Assembly: GCA_009760855.2 (NCBI GenBank)
Contig: WPIO01000103.1
Location: 174,001 to 238,000, forward strand
From: Cristatella mucedo
Taxonomy: Eukaryota > Bryozoa > Phylactolaemata > Cristatellidae
DNA length: 64,000 bases
Reading direction: 5' to 3'
The number at the start of each line of letters is the position of its first letter. Positions within the stretch are counted from its first letter, which is position 1. Below are positions 56,605 to 64,000 of the stretch, piece after piece. The position numbers and the translations under genes were made by a program. The notes under the pieces were generated by a model, which worked only from the letters and a program-made list of their open reading frames with translations, had not been told where the DNA came from and ran no database searches.

Positions 56605-57342
56605 TCCTGCGCGGCGGTTAATGCGCACTGAGAGCGCGAGTGGCTCTCTGGGTGCGCACTTTATAAAGCCGTCTGGGGCTGGCTGCAAAGGCTCTCACGC
56701 TCGGCCGGCCGGCCGGCCAGCCGGCCGGCGGTGCGAACGCCGCGCCGAACGCGCCACGCCCCCGGCAGTCGCGCTTCCGCTCCAGCATGCAGCGGCCGGC
56801 ATTCGCGTGATCGGCCGTACAATGGGCTGCGACCAAAGCGCCGGCCGACGAACCGTACGGCCACCGGCCGCCGCCAGCTGGCGCCGCGCCAGCTCACTGA
56901 CCGCGCCAGCAGCGCGCTCGCGGCGAAGGAAGAGCTTGCGAGAGGCGAGCGAGCTCGACCCTTCACGCTGCGGCTGCACGCGAATGTGCGCGCGCCCCGC
57001 CGACCGGACCCGGCGACCGGACCCGCCGACCGGACCGGGCGACTTCGCGGGACTTGGGGCCTCGGCGCGTCGACCGGGCTGCGGCGGCGAGACCGCCGGA
57101 ACGCGTCTCATTCTCAGAGTCAACTTGCAGCGAGCGAGCGATTCCGAGGACGCGCGCGAGAGCGCCGGCCTTCGACCGCCGGTAGACGGCTGCGCCGCCA
57201 CCGCCGCCGCACGCGGTCGGTGCACTCCTCGCAGCGGAGCGAGCGGGTGGCTGCAGCGAGCAGCTCGGCTGGTCGCTGCAGCCACTTTCGGGCTCCGCGC
57301 GGGGCTTCGCTGTCTGCTCTCCTTCCTTCGTACGCGTTACGA
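56090..57342. other. CpG-rich block with (CCG)n, possible CpG island
   Basis: Very GC- and CpG-rich by eye. It contains (CCG)n at 56567-56604, GGCC repeats at 56701-56728 and GACCGGACCC-type repeats at 57000-57045. A TATA-like TTATAAAGCC lies at about 56661. ORFs of 287 and 239 codons (+) and 196 codons (-) overlap here and are Arg/Ala-rich. That is what random GC-rich DNA gives, so I do not call them genes. A promoter or 5' UTR role is plausible but unproven. Confidence 0.45.
56567..56604. repeat. (CCG)n trinucleotide repeat, about 12.7 units
   Basis: A perfect CCG/CGG run inside the CpG-rich block, about 60 bp upstream of a TATA-like motif. Confidence 0.97.
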
Positions 57343-57495
57343 GATGGCAGGGTTGGTGCTCGCTATTCTCGCGCCGAGGTCGCGAGTTCGAATCGTGCAG
57401 CGGGCGATCCTTTATCGCCAACTGCAAGCGGCGGCGACGATGGCCGTTAAGGCTCTTCTGCCACTATGCAAATGGCGCTGTTAAATCAGCTAATA
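57343..57495 (+). mobile_element. SINE-2 copy in the CpG-rich block
   Basis: The head relic GAGATGGCAGGGTTGGTGC is followed by a B box, GCGAGTTCGAATCG. The body has CAACTGCAAGCGGCGGCGAC, GGCTCTTCTGCCACTATGC and AAATGGCGCTGTTAAATCAGC. It sits at the right border of the GC-rich block. Confidence 0.8.
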
Positions 57496-58165
57496 TACTC
57501 TTTCCTCTCCCGTCTAGTCGTGGAGTTTTCTCCTTCTGTCCAGCTCAGATCGCGGCTCGTCGCTTCGTTGCGGAGCGCCAGCGCCTTCGCGCTCACAGTT
57601 CAGCGCCTTATAAATTCCGATTCGTTCGTCCTTTTAAAACTCATTTTAACTTTTTATAACTTTTTAACCTCAACACGTCCTTTCAACTTAAATCGACGGT
57701 GTGACTTCCTCGAAAGAGCTTGGCGGTCATTGGCGGGAGCGCTTTCTTCGCACGCACTCAACGCTTGAAGAAAAATAAAAACAATAGAAACCTGCGGCTG
57801 CGTCGCTAGGAAGTGTTCTGGATTAAGCGGCAACGAAGTCATCAGCCAACGGCGGTGAGAAGTGAATTGCCAGCCTTGACAGTTTTGCTAAGTCCGCAAG
57901 AGCTCAGCTCTAGCAGGAAATAGATTCTCCTTTCGCATGCGGTGCTAAGCCGGGAGCAATCGCCGTTTCATCACCAAAAAGATGCTCGATTAAATAGTCA
58001 TCGGATATTAAAACCACCACTTATCATCTGCATTTAGGAAGAATTGTAAAGTTTTAATGGCTCGTTGGAGATTCACCCAGATTCACGGAGTGGGACTACG
58101 GTATTAAAACGCAAAGATGATCAGAGAGCCGAAAGAAATTTCACCGACCACTGCTACAGATATAA
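57496..58165. other. Unassigned sequence
   Basis: Nothing recognised. Confidence 0.4.
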
Positions 58166-58328
58166 CATAAAAAATGTAATTCATCTGTACAGCGCCCCAA
58201 TGAGAACTGAATCTCTATTCAGGCGCTTCGCATATGCCTTGGGGCTCGAGCCCACGACCTCAGCCAGACCTCGGTACCTGGGGCAAGCACCTTAACCACG
58301 TGACCGCTGGACCAAACCAGCTCGGCAG
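58166..58328 (-). mobile_element. SINE-1, best-preserved copy
   Basis: On the minus strand, the head GAGCTGGTTTGGTCCAGCGG (A-box side) and GTGGGCTCGAGCCCC (B-box side) are followed by the 3' part: AGCGCC, TGAA, TAGAGATTCAGTTCTC, ATTGG, GGCGCT, then an AT-rich tail. AGCGCC and GGCGCT pair perfectly, with GAGA and TCTC pairing inside. The same geometry is found in the LINE-1 terminus 220 bp away. Confidence 0.87.
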
Positions 58329-58545
58329 ATGCTCTTCATCCACGTCAGCAAGCACGTACGATGACTGGATGCAGAAGCAGTCATCAGAATGGGACTGCCA
58401 ATTGTTGAACTGTCGTCACAGATGACGTGCAAACTATTAGCACTCGCCCACTGACATATGAATGCACCTCAGTGAGAGCTTCTCCGAGTGACTGAGCAAT
58501 TGTATTCACGAAATTTGACGACAGCAAGACCAACCTAATAATGTA

Positions 58546-58700
58546 TTCATTTTTTTTTGTTTATCAAGCATGATAGTACTCGCCATTCAATTGCATTTCC
58601 CTTTGAAGCAAATGTAAAGCGCCTAGAGAGAGAGAGAGAGAGAGAGAGAGATTGAGTTCTCTGAGGGCGCTTAATAAAGTGCATTATTATAATTATTATG
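58546..58700 (+). mobile_element. LINE-1 3' end with a GA-expanded hairpin
   Basis: The last 3' UTR block (TTTATCAAGCATGATAGTAC) precedes the hairpin. The left arm AAAGCGCC is at about 58616, (GA)n is expanded to about 14 units at 58625-58652, then TTGAGTTCTCTGA and the right arm GGGCGCTT. The tail is ATTATTATAATTATTATG. Other copies have a single AGAGA at this point. Confidence 0.88.
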
Positions 58701-59045
58701 TCGATACTGTTCCAGCTATGTACCGGAACTTCCTACGAGTAGTTCTGTTGTATCCGCGTTTGATTTAAGAAAGTTGTCAGAAGTCTTGGACCAAGTTTAT
58801 GCAAAGTTAGAGCTTATCTATGGCCGCCGCTACCTCATGGTGTAGCAAATAGGCCAGTCCAGATGCCGCCTATGAAGCGTGCTGCCAATGCAGCTGGTTT
58901 GAACCGCCTCCTCCGGAGGCACCACCCGGATGGAGAGCAACCCGGATGCGCAGAGTAATGACGCCAGCCTGGCGCTCGACTCGGCTCGCGACGGATCGCC
59001 CGGGCGAGACCTGACCGCTGCGAGCAACAGACTTGGAAGCGGTCC
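58701..59045. other. Unassigned, turning CpG-rich to the right
   Basis: No gene recognised. CpG density rises from about 58840. Confidence 0.4.
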
Positions 59046-59123
59046 ATTCGGTAGGATGCATGCCGCGCCGCATCCGTTAGGACGCGCACCGCGCCACATC
59101 CGGTAGGATGCGCACCGCGCCAC
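59046..59123. repeat. Three tandem 26-bp units
   Basis: Units of exactly 26 bp start at 59046, 59072 and 59098, with consensus ATCCGGTAGGATGCGCACCG plus CGCCAC. Units two and three differ at two positions. The region is CpG-rich. Confidence 0.93.
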
Positions 59124-59781
59124 GACCGCCACCCGATCTGACCTGCAGCTCGCGTCGATTTCTCGATTGGCGTATTTACAGCGTACTCGCCCGGATGACG
59201 AACGGGTAGCGAGCCAGTTCGAGCCGCTTCGCTCTGGCCGCCATTGCCTCTTCCCGGCTGACGGAGCGTTGCATACCCGCGCGGGCGCGTGAACAATATG
59301 CCCCTGCGCCCACGATTATGCGTCAGTCCGTAACATTAGACCGGTCCTACTCTCCCCCTCCATCGTTCGCCGCCGTATTCCTACCCGTAACGCGTACGTT
59401 GGAACGCAGTCGATCTGCCCAGGGCTCACTTTCGCGCTCAGAAGGAGGCTGATAATATTTGAGGGTGAAAAGGTAAAACGAGAGCGATTAGCTCAAAGTG
59501 AGCCTCGATCGAGAAAGAAAATGCGCGCGGACTTGGGAGCGCCGAACTGGAGCATCTTGAAGCGGCCACCAAGTTGGCCGGCCCACAGGCCGTCCATGCC
59601 AGCCTTATCCATTGCTGAAAATGGCGGCCTAACGGGCTGCCCCGGGCGAACACCGCGCCTTCGACGGTTGCACGACGCGGTCGCAGACTAATAATAATAA
59701 TAATGACTATACCGATGCTGGGTGCTGTCTCGAGATGCGCTCGGGCAGATTTCTTTCAGTGGTCGGCGCTCCTCGCTCCCC
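59124..59781. other. CpG-rich to mixed spacer
   Basis: No gene recognised. A short ATAATAATAATAATG microsatellite is at 59690-59704. Overlapping minus ORFs in 58830-59296 are GC-rich noise. Confidence 0.4.
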
Positions 59782-59910
59782 GGTGCTCCGACTGGAGCTG
59801 CTCCGACTGGAGCTTAGGTGCTCCGACTGGTGCTCCGACTGGAGCTCAGGTGCTCCGACAGGTGCTCCGACTGGAGCTCAGGTGCTCCGAAGGTGCTCCG
59901 ACTGGAGCTG
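59782..59910. repeat. Minisatellite of GGTGCTCCGACTGGAGCT units
   Basis: About eight variants of a 12-20 bp unit built from GGTGCTCCGACTGGAGCT, some shortened to GGTGCTCCGAA. CTCCGACTGGAG is nearly palindromic, so each unit could form a small hairpin. The ORFs (Ala-Pro-Thr-Gly repeats) derive from it. Confidence 0.93.
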
Positions 59911-61340
59911 CCTCTCCAGGTTTTAGAGTAACGATGAAAAATTGGTGCAATTTGATTATGCGCAGCCGCTTGTCGCTGCACCTTCTCGGCTTAGCTCGAG
60001 CTCGAGCGGACGGACGACAGCTGGGCGACTAATCGGGCTTCTATTTGCGTTTAAAACGACGACAGCATACCGACGCAATCCCGACGTCCTTACGCCACGC
60101 GCGACAGCCAGCTGGTCCAATTATTTCGCGGCCGACGCTTTTCAACAACACTTTACCGGTGCCGCGCTACCGCCTCCGTCTCTGACCGCCATCCGCGCAC
60201 GCGGCCGGCGTCGCCGATGAGCCAGCCACCGAGCCGGCGCTCTGCGCGCGCGCTCTCTGCGACCTCGGCAGCAGCCGCGCGCGCAGGCCGAGGCTCTGCG
60301 GCGCTCGACTGAATGTTCGCAGAGCGACGGACGGGCACAAAGCAGCGGACGGCCAGCGCATCCGCCTCAGCCCAACGCCGAGGCGTTCGGCGGCGGCTGC
60401 GGCGGCTGCGGCTGTATCGGCGAGGTGTGGCTGGCGCTTGCGGAGACAGCGGAGGAACGGACGAAAAGAAGGAACGCAAACGTGCACACCGCCGAGTGGC
60501 CACCAAAACGCGCAGAGGAACTGCGCCAGCAAGCACTGGACTGCGTTACCATCGGGAGAGGCGGGGCGGATCGAGGCGGCCATTGCTGGCGGCCATTGCT
60601 GGCGACGCCGATGCCTTCGCGGCGGCTGCTGCTCGATCCTGCGGCTGCGGGGGCTGGGCCTGCGAGCGCGGCGGCGGCGGCGCTATTAAAAGTCAGTCGA
60701 CGAGACAATGCGCGCTCTCAGCCTCGTCTCTCTGTGGGCGCAGCCGCCCCACCACAACCTCTTGACGCACGCGTCGTAGTCGTCCAGAACGAAGCAAGGC
60801 ATGCCGATCGTGTTGAAGAACGTCTGCCCTACACTTTCCGATGTCGAGTCAGAATATTTCAGAAAGTTGCGCCGCAGACACTTTCGAAATCTGCAATGAT
60901 CGCAGCGTCCAAAGCACGCGCTTCAGCGGCAGGCGGCGCACCGCGCGGCGCTTGGAGACCACGGCGTGCGCCGCCCAGATGCAGCCGCTGCCCTCTGGTG
61001 AGCGATCCCCATCGCCGCCGCGTGGAACGCGAAGCTGTTGGCGCTCCGCGCGCGCGCTGTCGGCTGGGCGCGCTATCTGCTAGACGCTCGCTGCCGAACA
61101 AAAGCTAACCGGAGTGCAACGAACTGGCGGACCCGATGGTCTAATGGAACGCTCAATTGCCCTGCTCAAGTGGCCTCTCCGAGTGTCCGATGGCTCTCCG
61201 CCCTACGTCTTGCCCTTGTTCATTTTTTTTGCCGAAGCCTTCTTGAAATTGAGCACTCGTCCTGTCTTTCTCTACGCCTGTCTCTGATTCCACTCTTCGT
61301 CTCTCCGTCTCGTTCTCTGTCCCTCGCTGTCTGCAATAGC
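59911..61340. other. CpG-rich block, possible CpG island
   Basis: GC- and CpG-rich from about 60140 to 61110. Long Arg/Ala/Ser-rich ORFs occur in all frames (227 codons at 60425-61108 +, and others). No domain is visible and codon periodicity is not evident by eye. I treat it as non-coding or promoter-like until shown otherwise. Confidence 0.4.
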
Positions 61341-61400
61341 TCCTCAGTCCGCCTCTCTCTCTCTCTCTCGCTCTCGCTCTCTCCTCTCGCACACCTCGTC
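61341..61400. repeat. (TC)n tract
   Basis: CTCTCTCTCTCTCTCGCTCTC-type pyrimidine tract on +. The overlapping Arg-Glu/Ser-Leu ORFs are artefacts. Confidence 0.85.
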
Positions 61401-63103
61401 CAGCCTTTCTTTCTCTTCACTCCCTTCCAGTCAGTCTCCTCCCCTCAAGCTGAGTCTCTCCTTCCTCTACCTGTAGCACTCGGGTATTGTGCTGCAGCTT
61501 CGCTTTGTCGTGAGCCGCTCTCCTTCCGGTCCGCGTCGCTTCTCCTCCCGGTGCTAGCGTTCCCTCAGCTGCTGCACGCCTAAGGCTGCGGCTACCGTAG
61601 GCAGAGTGACGCTAGGCACGACTCACGTGACGTCGCAATCGCAGTGGCTTATCGTGTATGGCCTGTAGTTAAAGTAGTTGAACTTGGTCGACATGGAGTC
61701 GATATTTCGAGGACAGCTGTCGTGCGCGCGACAGCAGGTGTCTGCCATTTCATGCTCGCCCAGGTCGTCATAAGAGGTCGCTATGTCTCCTGCACCACAC
61801 CACTTGGTGCCTGAAGGATGAACGAAGACGCCGAACATGATCCCGCCTCGAAATTCTCAAGCCAGAGATTAAATACGTAACAGCAAATATTAAATGTGTC
61901 AGTTCATTATTTTCGAGGCAAATACTCTCGCTTTGAAAAGTAAAGCAATTGGGTCTCAACAGTTAGTGCGAAGCGACTCTGTAGCTGGATTAGTGCGATT
62001 GGATGAATCGTCGGCTACAAAGCATAGACATCTCTCAGGAGCAGTGAGTTGCCCCGAAAGCCTCAATATGGTGGAGCGCACGAATGTCGGCAACAGCTGC
62101 CATATCCGCTAGGTGCCAGCGGTTTCAATTGGTCTGCCGACGCAGCCGCGAGGCTTACAGTAGGTCAGCTCCTATTCGATTCCATACTTCCTTGACGGTC
62201 GGCCGACGTGGCTCCGGCCCCGCCCCAGCCTGGTCTTTCGCCATAGATAGTAGTCCCTACCTTAGTGGCTATGGCTCCAATCGATGCCGAGTTAGTAGGG
62301 AAGTCGCTCATTGAAACGCAGCTTTAGGCCGAGCTGCTGACCCCCCAGCCCCATTCGGTGAGCCGTCGGTCCGCTCCACCACGACGTAAAGGCTAGCATC
62401 CCCGCCCCCCCCCCCCCCCCCCCAGCTTTCGCCGACGACTTGGCCGAGTCAGCAAGGCTTCTCCGGTCGGCTGCTGCTCGAAGAGCCCGACGTCCGACGT
62501 CCGGCTCCCTGAACAGCTTGGTCAGAGGGCGGCGGCCTTCGCTGCTGCTGCTGCCCGGTTCTGACCGACTGCAGCAAAAATGAACAATAGTCGAGAGCTT
62601 CGGAGTTCAGGCCTCGGACTGTCGAACCGAGTCTGTGATGAATATTCTAACCGGCGATATTGGCAGCTCGTACAACGCACTGCACAATGCATCTAGGTGC
62701 CAGGCTCGCTTGGCTGCCCATACGGAATCCTGCTCAATCGTCACCGACCAAACGCTACCTATGCAGGTGCCAGGCTGTGCTGTCCAAGAGAAATTCTGCT
62801 CACCTGCTCGCAACCACTAGCTATGGCCATAAATTGCGAATCGCACCCTCCATCGGCATTTGGACATCGGCTGTTGAGAGTTTCATGATATAGTCGACCA
62901 GGTGGCACTTGGGAATCGCCTCGAATGAGGCAGAAGCAGCAGCAGCTGGCACCGCCGAGAGGGTGTGAGCTCGGCGAGAGCGGCTTGACAGCATGTCTTT
63001 TGCTAATCGTTGGCAGGAAGGTGCTATGATGAAGAACGGCGGCCATCTGCTTTCTTCAGTCGCTCATAATTCGTGTACAGTCACTCAGATAGGGATTCTG
63101 CTG
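61401..63103. other. Unassigned, partly GC-rich, with a 19-bp poly-C run
   Basis: The poly-C run is at 62405-62423. The GC-rich part is about 62150-62560. A 61-codon ORF at 62635-62820 has normal composition and several Cys but no recognised family. AGGTGCCAGGCT occurs twice (about 62695 and 62765), hinting at a short diverged duplication. Confidence 0.35.
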
Positions 63104-63345
63104 AGAGTTTCTTCAAAGTCAAAGTCCTCCCTGAAGGCTCGTGGACTGAGTTAAATTGATAGTCGAAAGGGAGTCTCTTCGGCTGAACGCGTGGCCGTGA
63201 ACACTCTGCCGTGGGCTTCTTTGTGATTACAAGGGGTGCATCTTTAACAACCAGAATCTGCTTAAATACATACTGATGAACAAGGGCACGACCAAATCGT
63301 AGAGCCATGAGTTCACATTCTTTTTGACTGCCATGTGACTGCTAG
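63104..63345 (-). pseudogene. RNase H fragment of another Ty3/gypsy family
   Basis: The minus strand encodes SQKECELMALRFG, LVHQYVFKQILVVKDAPLVI, KKP and VHEPSGRTLTL in order. These correspond to the RNase H block QIEKE...FHQYVYG, VVTDHKPL, KKPL and KPGK. The catalytic-region Thr-Asp-His is replaced by Lys-Asp-Ala. It is not the family at 19353-23201, whose RNase H reads differently (CDKCSQFL, RTDHKPL). Only about 75 codons survive and no other pol domain is seen nearby. Confidence 0.55.
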
Positions 63346-63744
63346 AATGGGATGAGAATGCCTGTTGCACGTGCTATGAGTCGCTCGTTCTGCATTTGAC
63401 TGTGCAAAATCCGTGCTGTAGAAGTAGCCAGTGACAGGGCTGTTATTAAGTTCATGTCGAATTAGCCTTGTGTTGGAGTACTAGTCACACAAGACTACTA
63501 ACTTCAGTGCTTTCAAGGATTTCGCACGGTGACCGAGTATCACATGATCTCAGCTTAGGTTTAGCGTAATAAAGGCGTAGACGCTTCAACCAACTTTAGG
63601 AAAAAGTTGGCTAAGTAGTTAGCTATCCCCAATGGGCATAGCATTTGGATCTGTATGTATGGGCTCTGAAAAGTCCGTGATAGCCTCCACCTTAGCAGGC
63701 GACCTTAACACTCACAGCCGACAGAAAATGGCCGTGGTAATTTA
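63346..63744. other. Unassigned sequence
   Basis: Nothing recognised. Confidence 0.4.
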
Positions 63745-64000
63745 TGTTCAACAGTCTAGAAATACCTCGTACAAACCTTAAATCCTTTGGAGACCGTGCA
63801 TTTAGCTCGTATGCTCCCACAGCCTGGAACTCCCTCCCGACCTGCATCAGAACATCCCCTGACCTGACCACATTTAAAAGAAACTTAAAAACATACCTAT
63901 TTAGGACAGCATTTAGTGGGTCTTTGTGATTCGTCCTCGATTTGCTTATGCGTGCTGACACTGTTCATGCTGCCACTAACCACATTTGCATGCTGACCCA
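63745..64000 (+). mobile_element. LINE-1 C-terminus and 3' UTR, cut by the window end
   Basis: It starts at the coding segment NSLEIPRTNLKSFGDRAF (63745) and continues SSYAPTAWNSLPTCIRTSPDL to the ORF stop at 63927, then the 3' UTR (GTGCTGACACTGTTCATGC). The sequence is very close to 51920-52170, which makes it one of the younger copies. The tail is expected beyond 64000. It is 5'-truncated. Confidence 0.88.

Noticed and set aside
56621-57484. 287-codon ORF in the CpG-rich block
   Set aside because: Overlapping long ORFs exist in other frames and on the other strand, the composition is Arg/Ala-biased by GC content, and the end lies in a SINE-2.
59046-59123. CRISPR-like array
   Set aside because: The units are contiguous tandem copies without unique spacers, and the context is animal.
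60313-61108. 150- to 227-codon ORFs around 60.3-61.1 kb
   Set aside because: The same GC-driven open frames occur on both strands, with no domain.

Overview
The window looks like nuclear DNA of an animal, probably an invertebrate. It has no compact ORFs or operons. It holds hundreds of bases of (CA)n, (TA)n and (GA)n microsatellite, tRNA-derived SINEs, CR1/L2-like LINEs, a Ty3/gypsy element and hAT-like MITEs, with CpG-rich blocks between AT-rich stretches. I cannot name the species. No intact host gene is recognisable. All ORFs with clear family identity are decayed transposons. Three short ORFs (30949-31164 +, about 26905-27173 -, 47563-48010 -) read more like host coding sequence than noise, but all three are low confidence.

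Layout. 1-6,430: LINE 3' ends and a LINE-1 copy (3206-5092 -) split by a SINE, plus a gypsy integrase fragment (5449-6290 -). 6,430-10,140: a decayed LINE-2 piece, then about 2 kb of AT-rich sequence with nothing recognised. 10,140-13,260: a stack of nested LINE, MITE and SINE insertions. 14,236-16,755: a 2.5-kb LINE-1 copy on the minus strand. 16,800-18,720: long microsatellites. 18,713-23,201: a LINE-1 fragment abutting a 5'-truncated Ty3/gypsy element that keeps its 3' LTR. 24,985-30,098: a LINE inserted in a LINE, unassigned sequence, and another minus-strand LINE-1. 30,542-33,245: MITE, candidate exon, SINEs and a 220-bp polypurine tract. 33,975-39,500: very decayed LINE pieces in both orientations. 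39,830-45,170: CpG-rich blocks, GA/TA tracts and a LINE-2 3' end. 46,560-46,925: a (GT)n tract. 48,851-53,230: a minisatellite, the most complete LINE-1 (EN and RT on +) and a tail-to-tail minus copy. 56,090-62,560: CpG-rich blocks with CCG, 26-bp and GGTGCTCC-type tandem repeats, SINEs and LINE tails. 63,104-64,000: an RNase H fragment from another gypsy family, and a LINE-1 C-terminus cut by the window end.

How the parts work together. SINE-1 carries a tRNA-like head with Pol III boxes, and its 3' end closely resembles the hairpin-plus-ATT tail of LINE-1. This is the arrangement expected if SINE-1 is copied by the LINE-1 reverse transcriptase. Nested insertions give a relative chronology: older LINEs are interrupted by SINE-1, SINE-2, MITE and younger LINE copies. 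I found no convincing novel multi-gene system. The most informative points are the SINE/LINE tail pairing, the LINE 5' repeat region, the twin-priming-like inversion near 39.3 kb and the candidate exon next to a MITE at 30.9 kb.
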